Assembly (NCBI GenBank): GCA_965235635.1
Contig: CBDDYR010000002.1
Location: forward strand, 209,737 to 273,736
Source of the DNA: Fontibacterium meridianamericanum
GTDB lineage: Bacteria; Pseudomonadota; Alphaproteobacteria; Pelagibacterales; Pelagibacteraceae
Direction: 5' to 3'
DNA length: 64,000 nt
A model generated the notes under the pieces. That model was not told the origin of the DNA, made no database searches, and worked only from the letters and a program-made list of their open reading frames with translations. Position 1 is the stretch's first letter. Each line of letters begins with the position of its first letter. A program made the position numbers and the translations under genes. This document shows positions 9,890-19,524 of this stretch, piece by piece.

Positions 9890-10537
9890 TTATGTTATAG
9901 AAATAAATGATTGGCTAAAATTTTCTAAACGTGTTGAATATTTTCTAGAGTCACTGGTAAACTTATTATAGGCAACAACTGCTGGTATCGCCGCTAATAA
10001 TCCTAGTGCAGTTGCAAATAATGCCTCAGCTATACCAGGAGCTACAATTGCAAGACTTGTATTTTTTGAAATAGCAATAGATTGAAAAGAATTCATAATT
10101 CCCCACACTGTTCCAAACAAACCAATAAAAGGTGCTGTTGATCCAACGGTAGCTAGAAAAGTTAATTTTTTTTCCACAAATTCCATTTCTTTATCTATTG
10201 AACTGTTTAAAGCCTGTAAGACTCTTTCTTGAACTGATGCAGATCTTGATTTATTTTTTATCATAAAATCCATGCCAGCTTTAAATACATTTGCCATAGG
10301 ATCTTCATTGTAACCTTCTAATTTTTTATAAAGACTATCCGCTGATTTTGATGACCAAAACTGTTCTTCAAATATTGAAGATGACCCATTAATTTTTTTA
10401 AATAATTTATATTTTTCAATTATTATTGCCCAAGAATATATTGATGCTGCAATTAAAATAATAATTACAAATTTAACTACAAAATCTGCTTTAAAAAATA
10501 ATGAAAAAAATGAGAAGTTACTTGCTGCAAAATTCAT
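9890..10537 (-). CDS. tolQ: Biopolymer transport protein TolQ
   Basis: ExbB/TolQ family subunit with three membrane segments (about residues 19-38, 128-150 and 165-185). Typical motifs are FLATVGSTAPFIGLFGTVWG and GIAEALFATALGLLAAIPA. The length of 215 aa is usual. It heads the tolQRAB-pal operon, about 80 bp after ybgC. Confidence 0.96.
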   Translation of the reverse strand: MNFAASNFSFFSLFFKADFVVKFVIIILIAASIYSWAIIIEKYKLFKKINGSSSIFEEQFWSSKSADSLYKKLEGYNEDPMANVFKAGMDFMIKNKSRSASVQERVLQALNSSIDKEMEFVEKKLTFLATVGSTAPFIGLFGTVWGIMNSFQSIAISKNTSLAIVAPGIAEALFATALGLLAAIPAVVAYNKFTSDSRKYSTRLENFSQSFISIT

Positions 10538-10616
10538 ATTTTTATTTAATTTAATTATTTTGTATTTTTAAAACTTGTCATTTATTTGTCTTTGCATGAA
10601 AGATCTAGATCTTTAA

Positions 10617-11030
10617 TTATATGCAAGAGCTTAATTTTACCTTTAAATCCTCAGGAATTATTTTCGGTTTGCCAGTATTGTCAATGATCACTAACTCAAC
10701 TGTGGCTTCAGCTAAAACTTCTTTATCCTTTAAGATATTTTGTGCCATCTCAATTCTTAAATTCGATACATTTCTTACAAAGCTTTCGACGGTAATTTTA
10801 TCTTCAAAAAATATAGGTTTTTTATAAGTAATACTAAATTTATGAACAACAATTTTGATATCAAATTTATCATTTAATTGTTTATGATTGTAACCAAGTG
10901 AATAAATAAGTTCAGTCCTCGCTCTTTCAAAATATTTTAAGTAGTTTGCGTAATAAACAATTCCGCCTGCATCTGTATCTTCATAGTAAATTTTTGTTTG
11001 ATAAGTGAATTTTTTTAACACACTAGCCAT
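10617..11030 (-). CDS. ybgC: Acyl-CoA thioesterase YbgC (Tol-Pal associated)
   Basis: Hot-dog-fold thioesterase, usually the first gene of tol-pal operons. It shows the family signature EDTDAGGIVYYANYLKYFER at about residues 17-36, with the catalytic Asp and the substrate-loop Tyr residues. It is 137 aa. The start overlaps the end of the RuvC-like gene by 8 bp, showing tight coupling. Confidence 0.95.
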   Translation of the reverse strand: MASVLKKFTYQTKIYYEDTDAGGIVYYANYLKYFERARTELIYSLGYNHKQLNDKFDIKIVVHKFSITYKKPIFFEDKITVESFVRNVSNLRIEMAQNILKDKEVLAEATVELVIIDNTGKPKIIPEDLKVKLSSCI

Positions 11031-11520
11031 GAAAACTATCGTTTTTAAAATTATCTATGAAGTACTTCCCAATTAAAATGGCATCTGCTTTATTGGAGTC
11101 TTTTTTTCTAGCTAATTTTGGAGATATAGTTGGATAAATTTCTATTACTTTTGTTCTGCTTGCATCCTTTACTGATCCGATTAAATTAAAATGCTTCTTC
11201 CATTTTGCAGGTCTTACAAAATATATAGGAAAACTTAATGCTGCACATATTCCTTTAATAATGCCAAAAGACTGTCCAAAATTAAACATACTTGTCACGC
11301 CTTGTCCCGGCATAGCATTTACTTGTTCAACTATTACTGAAACTTTATCGCTTTCATGTAAAAAACTTTTAAAGATGTGAGTAACTTGTGCAGAATTGAT
11401 TTGTCTTTTATTTTTCTTACCATCAACCATTGTTGGAACATCATATATTTCTAAAATATCTTTATTTTTAAAAACACAAATTGCTCCGCTTACACCAGGA
11501 TCAATTGAAAAAACTAACAA
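11023..11520 (-). CDS. RuvC-like (phage-type) RNase H-fold nuclease
   Basis: A 165-aa protein that starts MLVFSIDPGVSGAI and is probably a Holliday-junction resolvase-like nuclease. Acidic residues fit the RuvC catalytic set: D7 in IDPG, E65 in VIVEQV, and D141/D146 in KKDSNKADA. The middle (MPGQGVTSMFNFGQSFGIIKG, then FVRPAKWKK) resembles the RuvC-like proteins of phages and many alphaproteobacteria more than E. coli RuvC, which begins MIILGIDPGLR. It lies between yebC and ybgC, where ruvC-ruvA-ruvB are usual in alphaproteobacteria, but no ruvA or ruvB is present. It may replace RuvC here; its activity is not shown. Confidence 0.75.
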   Translation of the reverse strand: MLVFSIDPGVSGAICVFKNKDILEIYDVPTMVDGKKNKRQINSAQVTHIFKSFLHESDKVSVIVEQVNAMPGQGVTSMFNFGQSFGIIKGICAALSFPIYFVRPAKWKKHFNLIGSVKDASRTKVIEIYPTISPKLARKKDSNKADAILIGKYFIDNFKNDSFHG

Positions 11521-11524
11521 TTTT

Positions 11525-12268
11525 TTAATTCACTCCTTCTAATAATTTTTCATCTACTTCAAAATTTGTAAAAACATTTTGAACATCATCATCATCTTCT
11601 ATTTGTTCTAAAAAATTTACAACCTTAGTAAATGTTTCTTTATCTAAATTAACCTTACTGAGAGGATTCCAGACTAAACCAGCAAAACTTAAATCTTTAA
11701 TTTTTTTTTCTATTTGTTCTCTTACAGAATTAAATTCTTCTTTTTTACAATTAATTTCATGATGAAGATCAGTAGTAATACAATCTTCTGCTCCTGCATT
11801 AATGGCTAGTTCTAAAGCATCGTTTGTACTCATTAATTCTTTCTTTATCTTGATTTGCCCTATCTGTTCAAATTGATAACTAACCGATCCGGTCTCGCCT
11901 AGGTTTCCTCCAAATTTTTGAAATATTGTTCTAATATTTGATACTGATCGATTTTTATTGTCAGTTAATACTTCTATAATAACTCCTGTTCTACCTGGAC
12001 CAAATCCCTCATATCTTGAAAACTCATAACTATTATCAATATTACCTTGTGATTTTTTAATAGCTCTTTCAATATTATCTTTAGGCATATTTGCTGCTCT
12101 TGCAGCTTGAACGGCTGCTCGCAATCTTGGGTTCATTTCTGGATCGGGTGTTCCAAGCTTTGCTGATACGGTTATTTCTCTTGAAAGCTTAGTAAAAAGT
12201 TTAGAACGTATTTTGTCTGCACGTCCTTTTCTGTGCATCATGTTTTTAAAATGCGAATGGCCTGCCAT
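11525..12268 (-). CDS. yebC: YebC/PmpR family protein
   Basis: TACO1/YebC family, described both as a transcriptional regulator and as a ribosome-associated translation factor. I chose the internal Met that gives the canonical start MAGHSHFKNMMHRKGRAD (12268), not one 12 codons upstream. This leaves 247 aa and a 4-bp gap to ymdB. Other motifs are NPRLRAAVQAARAANMPKDNIERAI and YEGFGPGRTGVIIE. Confidence 0.95.
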   Translation of the reverse strand: MAGHSHFKNMMHRKGRADKIRSKLFTKLSREITVSAKLGTPDPEMNPRLRAAVQAARAANMPKDNIERAIKKSQGNIDNSYEFSRYEGFGPGRTGVIIEVLTDNKNRSVSNIRTIFQKFGGNLGETGSVSYQFEQIGQIKIKKELMSTNDALELAINAGAEDCITTDLHHEINCKKEEFNSVREQIEKKIKDLSFAGLVWNPLSKVNLDKETFTKVVNFLEQIEDDDDVQNVFTNFEVDEKLLEGVN

Positions 12269-12272
12269 GTTA

Positions 12273-13082
12273 TTAAAATGATCTTTGATTAAAATGAGCG
12301 CCAATTGTGATGGGTTTTATATCTTTTGCAAGGCCTGTTTTTTCATCAGCAACAACCTTAATTCCAGATAAGGTTCCTTTTCCTGAAGCAGGGGACAAAC
12401 GCTCTAAATTTGGCTGTTTTAAAAATTTTTTTAATGCTGCATCTTTATTCATTCCTATAATTGAGTCATAATCTCCACACATGCCAGCGTCAGTTTGGTA
12501 AGCAGTGCCATGATTTAAAATTCTAAAATCATAAGTAGGAACATGACTGTGAGTTCCAACAACTAAGGTTACCTGACCATCAAGATAATGACCCATGGCC
12601 ATTTTTTCACTAGTTATTTCGGCGTGGATATCGACAATTATAAAGTCTACATCTTTGCCTAACTTTAACGATTGCAGTTTAAGAGCTATACAATTGAAAA
12701 CATCATCTGCTTTTTTCATATAAATATTTCCCATAATATTAATTACCGCGACCTTTTTATTATTCTTTAAAGAATAAATCTCACAACCTGATCCTGGGGT
12801 GCCATCCATAAAATTTAATGGTCTTAATAATCTTTTTTCATCGGATATAAATTCTGCTGTCTCCTTTTGATCCCAAATGTGATTACCAGAAGTGATAACA
12901 TCAACACCGACAGAAAATAATTCATCACAAATTTTTTTTGTAATCCCATAACCACCTGCTGCATTTTCACCATTAACAATAACAAAATCTATTTCTTCAT
13001 TAGCTCTAATCTTTGGTAATTCAGATAAAACAATATCTCTTCCAGGTCTGCCAACAATGTCACCTAAAAATAAAAAATTCAT
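12273..13082 (-). CDS. ymdB: YmdB-family metallophosphoesterase
   Basis: Calcineurin-like phosphoesterase of the TIGR00282/YmdB type; B. subtilis YmdB cleaves cyclic nucleotides. Metal ligands are seen in FLGDIVGRPGRD (start), NGENAAGGYG, GNHIWDQ and GTHSHVPT. It is 269 aa, normal for the family. It overlaps the 5-formyl-THF cyclo-ligase gene by 4 bp and is followed by yebC. Confidence 0.9.
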   Translation of the reverse strand: MNFLFLGDIVGRPGRDIVLSELPKIRANEEIDFVIVNGENAAGGYGITKKICDELFSVGVDVITSGNHIWDQKETAEFISDEKRLLRPLNFMDGTPGSGCEIYSLKNNKKVAVINIMGNIYMKKADDVFNCIALKLQSLKLGKDVDFIIVDIHAEITSEKMAMGHYLDGQVTLVVGTHSHVPTYDFRILNHGTAYQTDAGMCGDYDSIIGMNKDAALKKFLKQPNLERLSPASGKGTLSGIKVVADEKTGLAKDIKPITIGAHFNQRSF

Positions 13083-13630
13083 TTAATATTTAAAAATCCT
13101 TTTTCTGTAAAAATAGATTCTAAACAAAAATCTGTTTTTGATACTTTTAATTGATCCATTTTTTGAAATGAAAAACCAATTCCTATCGTTCTAAACTTTT
13201 TTGAAGTTTTGCTTAACATATTAAAATATCTGTCATAATATCCTCCGCCATATCCAAGCCTATTACCATATTTATCAAAAGCTAATAATGGAACTAAAAA
13301 AATGTCAGGAAATAAACTTTTAGCATCTATAAAGTTTTGAGGAATTCCATATCGGTTTAATTGTAAAACATCATTAACATTCCATTTTTTAAATTCCATT
13401 AACTTATTTTCATTATGAAGGAATGGTAAAGATAATGAAATTTTTTTTTTAAATAGTAACATATTTAAAATTTTTAAATCTAACTCAAAATTTATAGAAT
13501 AATAAGAACCTACTGTAATATTTTTATATTTCAAAATTTCTGAAAGTAATGGGCTAAAATCTTTTTCTTTAAAAACAAAATATTTATTTTTTCTTAAGGA
13601 AAAGTAATGCTTCCTTAATTTTTCTTTCAT
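13079..13630 (-). CDS. ygfA: 5-formyltetrahydrofolate cyclo-ligase
   Basis: Recycles 5-formyl-THF to 5,10-methenyl-THF. The C-terminal signature GNRLGYGGGYYDRYF binds ATP and phosphate, and DIFLVPLLAFD precedes it. It is 183 aa. It follows zapA; zapA-ygfA pairing is widespread in proteobacteria. No room is left for a 6S RNA between the two genes (5 bp). Confidence 0.92.
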   Translation of the reverse strand: MKEKLRKHYFSLRKNKYFVFKEKDFSPLLSEILKYKNITVGSYYSINFELDLKILNMLLFKKKISLSLPFLHNENKLMEFKKWNVNDVLQLNRYGIPQNFIDAKSLFPDIFLVPLLAFDKYGNRLGYGGGYYDRYFNMLSKTSKKFRTIGIGFSFQKMDQLKVSKTDFCLESIFTEKGFLNIK

Positions 13631-13635
13631 TAAAA

Positions 13636-14064
13636 TTAATTAATCTTTTCTAGAAAATTATTTATTGAATTTGAAACTTTTTCTAAAGATTCTGAATAAT
13701 TTTTTTCATTATCTGAGATTTTACTTTTAAGTTCTTGTAATTCTAATTGAAGATTTTGAATTTCTTTTTCTTTATCCTCTTTATATAAAATTGATAAACT
13801 TTTAATTTCTCTAAATTTTTCAAGTAAAGTTTTATTCTGATTTTTAAGCTTTTCTATGGACTCTTTAATAGTAAACATCTCATCAATAACTTGAATTGAA
13901 CTAATTAGTAAGAGTTTACTTTCGCCAATATTTCCTAGATCATTTTTAAGTTTTTCAAATTTTTCATTTAAATGTAAGGATAGTTTTTCCAGCTCCTGTT
14001 CCTGCCCATCTTCACAAGACAAAATATAGTCTCGATTATTAAACTTAACAGTAACATTTACCAT
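13636..14064 (-). CDS. zapA: Cell division protein ZapA
   Basis: FtsZ-ring associated protein. The N-terminal globular part (MVNVTVKFNNRDYILSCEDGQEQELEKLS) matches ZapA. It is followed by a coiled coil extending to the C-terminus, so at 142 aa it is a little longer than E. coli ZapA (109 aa). Position beside ygfA supports the call. It overlaps the coiled-coil gene upstream by 7 bp. Confidence 0.88.
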   Translation of the reverse strand: MVNVTVKFNNRDYILSCEDGQEQELEKLSLHLNEKFEKLKNDLGNIGESKLLLISSIQVIDEMFTIKESIEKLKNQNKTLLEKFREIKSLSILYKEDKEKEIQNLQLELQELKSKISDNEKNYSESLEKVSNSINNFLEKIN

Positions 14065-14582
14065 TTATCAAATTCTCCTAACATCGCATCTGTCTCTTGA
14101 CTTAACTCATCAATTTTTTTTACGAACATTTTTTTATTTTTTAATATTTGTTCTAATTGTTCTTTTGTTGATTGTAATTCGTTTTGCGAAGAATTTATCT
14201 GTTCTTTTAAATCTTTATTTATATTCTCAGTTTCGGTAATCTTGTATCTAGACTCTTCTAATTCAACTTCCATTTTAGCTAATTCATCTTTTATTGTCTG
14301 ATTTTCTTTTTCTATTAAATCAATTTTATTTAATAACCCTTGATTTCCTAAATCTTGATTATTTAGTTTTTGTTCAAACACTTTTAATTCATCTATAATA
14401 CTATTTTTTTCCAGTTCTAAATTTTTTGACTTCTGATTTAATTCTTCTTTTTCCTTCTCTAATTGAGAACTTAACTTTCTTAAATAACTACTTTCTTCCT
14501 TTGAATTTTTAATTAAATCTGCGATTGAATCTAGTTTGTTTAAAGTTTCGAATAGCTGTGTTTCTTTATTTTTTAAATTCAT
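14058..14582 (-). CDS. Coiled-coil protein upstream of zapA
   Basis: A protein of about 174 aa made almost wholly of heptad-like Leu/Glu/Lys coiled coil, ending DAMLGEFDKW. I took the Met at 14582 (MNLKNKETQLFE) as start because upstream residues look non-conserved; an earlier Met at 14636 is possible. No catalytic motif is seen. Small coiled-coil proteins of unknown function next to zapA are common in alphaproteobacteria, so a link to division is an inference. Divergently transcribed from tkt. Confidence 0.65.
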   Translation of the reverse strand: MNLKNKETQLFETLNKLDSIADLIKNSKEESSYLRKLSSQLEKEKEELNQKSKNLELEKNSIIDELKVFEQKLNNQDLGNQGLLNKIDLIEKENQTIKDELAKMEVELEESRYKITETENINKDLKEQINSSQNELQSTKEQLEQILKNKKMFVKKIDELSQETDAMLGEFDKW

Positions 14583-14656
14583 TAAACTAAAAAAATTGTT
14601 TAATTTGTATCTTAAACATAATAATAATTCCTGCAATCCAAGTCTATCTATGTTTC

Positions 14657-16639
14657 ATGACAAAAAATAATTACTCAGATCTAGCTAATGCAATAAGATT
14701 TTTGTCAATTGATGCTGTTCAAAAAGCAAATTCCGGTCATCCAGGCATGCCTATGGGTATGGCTGATGTGACAACGATTCTTTTTAATAAATTTTTAAAA
14801 TTTAATCCTCATAACCCTTCATGGTTTAATAGAGATAGATTTGTTTTATCTGCGGGTCATGGATCAATGTTATTGTACTCTGCTTTATATTTGTCTGGTT
14901 ATAAAACTATTACTATTGAAGATATTAAAAATTTTAGACAATTAAATTCTATTTGTGCTGGACACCCCGAGTATGAAAAAGATTCTGGAATAGAAACAAC
15001 TACCGGCCCTCTGGGCCAAGGCATAGCTAATGCTGTTGGCTTTGCTTTAGCTGAAGAAATTAATAGAGCAAAATTTGGTGATAAAATTTGCAATCATAAA
15101 ACTTATGTTATTGCAGGTGATGGGTGTTTGATGGAAGGCGTCAGTCATGAAGCGATGAGTCTAGCGGGACATCTAAAGCTCAAAAACTTAATTTTATTTT
15201 TTGACAATAACTCTATTTCCATTGATGGAAATACTAATCTTAGTATTTCTGATGATTATAAAAAAAGATTTGCTTCCTATAATTGGGATTTAATTGAAAT
15301 TAATGGCCACGATCATAATCAAATTTCAAAAGCTATTAGTAAAGTACAAAAAGCAAAAAAACCGACCGTTATCTCCTGTAAAACTATCATTGGTTACGGT
15401 TCGCCAAATAAAAGCAATACAGCCTCCGTTCATGGAAGTCCTTTGGGAAGTGCTGAAATTGATTTAGTTAGAAAAAAATTAAAATGGAAATATCCACCAT
15501 TTGAAATCCCTGAGAATATTTTAAAAGAATGGAGAAAATTAATTATTACTGGAAAAAAACATGAAGAAAACTGGAAAAAAGACTTTGATAAATTAGAAAA
15601 AAATAAAAAAGAAGAATTTTTAAGAATTAAGTCAGGCAACCTACCAAAAAACTTTAATGAGAAAATTAGCCAAATTAAAGATAAATTTTTTGAAAATTCA
15701 AAACCCATTGCAACCAGAAAGTCTTCAGAAGCGTGCCTTGAAGCAATTACAACATTTATTCCAGAGCTTATAGGGGGTTCTGCAGATTTAACTGGTTCTA
15801 ATAATACAAAATCATCATCACAAAAAATAATTAATGCCAATAATTTTAAGGGGACATACATTCATTATGGAATAAGAGAACATGGTATGTGCGGTGTAAT
15901 GAATGGTTTAGCTCTGGATCAAAGTACCATTCCTTATGGGGGAACATTTTTAATATTTTCTGACTATTGCAAGCCTTCAATTAGATTGGCTGCTTTAATG
16001 AAACAAAAAGTCATATATGTGTTAACACATGACTCTATCGGCCTAGGAGAAGATGGTCCAACTCATCAACCGATTGAACAACTTTTTAGCTTAAGATCAA
16101 TTCCAAATTTAAATGTATTTAGACCCGCAGACTCAATCGAGACTTTAGAAGCTTGGGAATTAGCTTTAAAATCAAATTCGTCTCCTAGCGTTCTTGCTCT
16201 TACAAGACAAGATTTGCCAATGGTAAGAAAAAAAGAATCTAAAGAAAATTTAACTCAATATGGCGGTTACATATTGAGTGATTCAAAAAATAATAATTGC
16301 AATTTAATAATAATTGCAACTGGATCGGAAGTAGAGATTGCCTTAGATGTTCAAAAAAAATTAAATGAACAAAATGTAGAATCGAAAGTTATTTCTATGC
16401 CTTGTTTAGAGTTGTTCGAAAAACAATCTAAAGAATACAAAAATAAAATTTTAGGAAAAAACTCTTTTACAGTAACTATAGAAGCAGGAGTTACAATAGG
16501 TTGGGAGAAATATACATCTAACGGAATTTCTTTTGGTATTAATTCATTTGGAAAGAGCGCTCCCTATAAACAAATATATAAACATTTTGGTCTCACTTCT
16601 GAGAATATTATCTCAGAAATCAAAAAAAATTATAAATAA
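14657..16639 (+). CDS. tkt: Transketolase
   Basis: Thiamine diphosphate enzyme of the pentose phosphate pathway. Motifs: AIRFLSIDAVQKANSGHPGMP at the start, the ThDP site GDGCLMEGVSHEAMSLAGHLKL near residue 157, the Asn-containing FDNN, and the transketolase signature GEDGPTHQPIEQL near residue 470. The length of 660 aa is normal. It starts a plus-strand run with pgk and aldolase; no gapA lies between tkt and pgk. Confidence 0.97.
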   Translation: MTKNNYSDLANAIRFLSIDAVQKANSGHPGMPMGMADVTTILFNKFLKFNPHNPSWFNRDRFVLSAGHGSMLLYSALYLSGYKTITIEDIKNFRQLNSICAGHPEYEKDSGIETTTGPLGQGIANAVGFALAEEINRAKFGDKICNHKTYVIAGDGCLMEGVSHEAMSLAGHLKLKNLILFFDNNSISIDGNTNLSISDDYKKRFASYNWDLIEINGHDHNQISKAISKVQKAKKPTVISCKTIIGYGSPNKSNTASVHGSPLGSAEIDLVRKKLKWKYPPFEIPENILKEWRKLIITGKKHEENWKKDFDKLEKNKKEEFLRIKSGNLPKNFNEKISQIKDKFFENSKPIATRKSSEACLEAITTFIPELIGGSADLTGSNNTKSSSQKIINANNFKGTYIHYGIREHGMCGVMNGLALDQSTIPYGGTFLIFSDYCKPSIRLAALMKQKVIYVLTHDSIGLGEDGPTHQPIEQLFSLRSIPNLNVFRPADSIETLEAWELALKSNSSPSVLALTRQDLPMVRKKESKENLTQYGGYILSDSKNNNCNLIIIATGSEVEIALDVQKKLNEQNVESKVISMPCLELFEKQSKEYKNKILGKNSFTVTIEAGVTIGWEKYTSNGISFGINSFGKSAPYKQIYKHFGLTSENIISEIKKNYK

Positions 16640-16651
16640 CTAAGCTTATTA

Positions 16652-17840
16652 ATGAATAATCTAAATACGCTTTCTAGCAACGAAGATATTAAAGATAAAA
16701 TTATTTTTTTAAGAGTAGATTTTAATATTCCAATAAAAGATGGAAAAGTAATTGACGATACCAAAATAGTTAAAATGAAAGATATTATTAATAAGTTGCT
16801 ATCTAAAAAGACTAAAATTATCTTATGTTCCCATTTAGGAAGACCTCAAAAAAATGGCAAAGAAGGATTATCTCTAAACCAAGTTAAAAATAAATTAGAA
16901 AATATTTTTAGGAAGGACATAGTCTTTTTAAATAATTATTTAAATAACGAAACTAAGAACAATATAAAACAATCAGATAAAGATTTATTTCTTCTAGAAA
17001 ATATTAGATTTTATAAAGAAGAAGAAAAAAATGATCCTGAATTTGCTAAACAATTGGCAAATCTTGCAGATATTTACATAAATGAGGCATTCTCTTGTTC
17101 TCACCGAGCGCACGCGTCTGTAACTGGAATAACTAAATTTATAAAATCATATGCTGGGGAAACAATTATTAATGAATTAAATTCTTTAGATAAAATTTTT
17201 AATAAATCAAACAAGCCTGTTACTTGTATTATTGGTGGTTCGAAAATATCTACAAAAATTGATTTAATTTCTAACCTAATTAAAAAAGTAGATTTTATGA
17301 TTATTGGCGGAGCTATGGCTAATAACTTTATAAAATATAATAATTTTGAGATTGGAAAATCTTTGTTCGAGCCTAATAAAGAAGAAACTATAAAAGAAAT
17401 TATTGCTGTAGCTAAAAAGAACAACTGTAAATTAATAATTCCTGAAGATGTTATTGTTTCAACCAATGAAAATATTGCTGGAAAGAATAAAAATTTATCT
17501 GAAATAGAAGCTAATGATATAATTTTTGATATTGGTAATAATACTATTAAAAGTAATTGGTGAAATTATTAATTCATCAAAAACATTACTATGGAATGGT
17601 CCACTTGGTTTTTTTGAAAAAGATTTTTTTGCTAATGGAAGTAACGAAGTTGCAAAATTAATTAAAACAAATACTCAAAAAAAATTATTAACATCGATAG
17701 CTGGCGGTGGCGATACTGCAGCTGCAATCAAAAAAGCAAATGCTGAGGATGGTTTCAGTTACATCTCAACTGCAGGTGGTGCTTTTTTGGAATGGCTTGA
17801 AGGAAAAATACTTCCAGGACTAAAAGTCCTTGAAAAATAA
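16652..17840 (+). pseudogene. pgk: Phosphoglycerate kinase, split by a frameshift
   Basis: Glycolytic/gluconeogenic kinase. The N-terminal part (to 17563) shows FLRVDFNIPIKDGK, SHLGRP and CIIGGSKISTKIDL. It ends in frame at TIKSNW. The C-terminal nucleotide-binding part continues in the next frame: VIGEIINSSKTLLWNGPLGFFE, then TSIAGGGDTAAAI and ISTAGGAFLEWLEGK. Removing one A from the A4 run at 17549-17552 joins them (TIKVIGEII) into about 395 aa, the normal length. Since pgk is essential, a consensus error is the likely cause. Confidence 0.92.
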
Positions 17841-17867
17841 TTTTTAAATAACTAAAAGATTAGTTCT

Positions 17868-18884
17868 ATGAACAGTATCGAGTCTATTGCTCTTGCAATG
17901 GTCCAAAAAGGCAAAGGAATTTTGGCTGCTGACGAAAGCAATAGCACAATGACTAAAAGATTAGATTCTGTAAAAATTCCTTCTACAGAAGCAAATAGAT
18001 TAAAATTTCGAGAAGCTCTTTTTACATCAAAAAGAATTAAAGATTTTATAAGCGGAATAATCTTGTTTGATGAAACAATAAAACAAACCGCTTCTAATGG
18101 AAAAAATATTTCTAAATTATTAAGTGACCAAGGAATTATTCCTGGAATCAAAGTTGATAAAGGAGTTAAGCCACTTGCGCTTTCAAATGATGAAAAAATT
18201 ACTGAGGGACTGGATGGTCTTAAAGAAAGATTAATTGAATATTATAAATTAGGAGCAAGATTTACTAAATGGAGAGCTGTATACGATATATCAAATATCT
18301 ACCCATCAAAAACTTCGATAGTTGCAAATGCTCACGCTCTAGCAAGATACGCTGCTATTGTGCAAGACACAAATATGGTTCCAATTGTTGAGCCTGAAGT
18401 CTTGATGGATGGCAATCACGATATTAAGAAATGTTACGAAGTAACTAGTGCAGTATTAAATGAATGTTTTAATCAACTAGTTGTTCATAAAGTAAATTTA
18501 AAAGGAATAGTGTTAAAACCAAACATGATATTAAATGGTTCTGAGTCTGGAAAAAAAAATATAACTGAAGAAATTGCTGAAAAAAGCCTTGATTGCCTAA
18601 AAAGAAATGTTCCAAAAGAAGTCCCTGGAATAGCTTTTCTTTCAGGTGGTCAAAGTGAGCTTGAAGCAACTGAAAATCTAAATTCTATTAATAAAATTAA
18701 TGATACAAAATTTGCATTTACATTTTCATACGGTAGAGCACTGCAGCAAAGTGCATTAAAAACCTGGGCAAAAAATATCAACGACAAAGCTACTGTCCAA
18801 TCAGTGTTCGACATAAGATCTGAAATGAATAGCCTTGCCTCGCTTGGTAAGTGGAAATTAGATTTAGAAAAAAAAGCGGCTTAA
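17868..18884 (+). CDS. fbaB: Fructose-bisphosphate aldolase, class I
   Basis: Schiff-base aldolase of glycolysis/gluconeogenesis. The start MNSIESIALAMVQKGKGILAADESNSTM is typical of class I aldolase. RFTKWRAVYDI and VVHKVNLKGIVLKPNMI hold the conserved lysines, the latter with the Schiff-base Lys, and FLSGGQSE is near the end. It is 338 aa. It lies 27 bp after pgk. Confidence 0.95.
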   Translation: MNSIESIALAMVQKGKGILAADESNSTMTKRLDSVKIPSTEANRLKFREALFTSKRIKDFISGIILFDETIKQTASNGKNISKLLSDQGIIPGIKVDKGVKPLALSNDEKITEGLDGLKERLIEYYKLGARFTKWRAVYDISNIYPSKTSIVANAHALARYAAIVQDTNMVPIVEPEVLMDGNHDIKKCYEVTSAVLNECFNQLVVHKVNLKGIVLKPNMILNGSESGKKNITEEIAEKSLDCLKRNVPKEVPGIAFLSGGQSELEATENLNSINKINDTKFAFTFSYGRALQQSALKTWAKNINDKATVQSVFDIRSEMNSLASLGKWKLDLEKKAA

Positions 18885-18888
18885 TTTA

Positions 18889-19503
18889 TTGAGTAAATTT
18901 CTTTACTTAATCTCTCCTGAAAAAATTACTAATCATAAAATTTTTCTTAAAAAACTAGAACTGGTTTTTACAAGTAATATTATAAAATTTTTTCAACTTA
19001 GAGTTAAGAATCAAAAAAGAAAACAAATTATATTGCTTGGAAAAAAAATTATAAAACTTACTAAAAAATATAAAGTTAATTTTATTATAAATGATGATCC
19101 TTATATTGCAAAAATATTAAATGCTGATGGCTGTCATCTTGGTCAGCAAGACATGTCTATTAATTTTGCAAAAAAAATATTAAAAAAAAATTCAATTATT
19201 GGAATAACTTGTCACAACTCTAAAATACTTGCATCCAAAGCTTTTGCTAATAAAGCAAGTTATGTAGCCTTTGGCGCTTTTTATCCGACAAAAACTAAGA
19301 AAGTAAAGTACAGGGCCAAATTAAGTTTAATTAAATGGGCCAAAAAAAATATTAAAAAACCTATAGTCGCTATAGGAGGAATTAATCAAAAAAATTATGA
19401 AAAAATATTAAATGCTGGCGCAAATTATGTAGCTTGCTCAGCTAGTATATGGAAAAGTAACATAAAAAATCCATTAACTGCTGTAAACATGTTTAAAAAA
19501 TAG
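18889..19503 (+). CDS. thiE: Thiamine-phosphate synthase-like protein
   Basis: Joins HMP-pyrophosphate and thiazole phosphate to thiamine phosphate. Motifs are FFQLRVKNQ, FIINDDPYIAKILNADGCHLGQQD, GITCHN, FGAFYPTKTK and PIVAIGGINQ. It is 204 aa and starts at TTG (18889), 4 bp after the aldolase stop codon. It is rich in Lys and lower in conservation than neighbours. SAR11 are known to need an external HMP precursor, which fits keeping thiE. TenI-like isomerase is the alternative. Confidence 0.8.
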   Translation: MSKFLYLISPEKITNHKIFLKKLELVFTSNIIKFFQLRVKNQKRKQIILLGKKIIKLTKKYKVNFIINDDPYIAKILNADGCHLGQQDMSINFAKKILKKNSIIGITCHNSKILASKAFANKASYVAFGAFYPTKTKKVKYRAKLSLIKWAKKNIKKPIVAIGGINQKNYEKILNAGANYVACSASIWKSNIKNPLTAVNMFKK

Positions 19504-19524
19504 ATATACGTTCTCAGAATAAAT

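Noticed and set aside
13630..13636. 6S RNA next to zapA/ygfA
   Set aside because: In some bacteria ssrS lies here, but only 5 bp separate the two genes.
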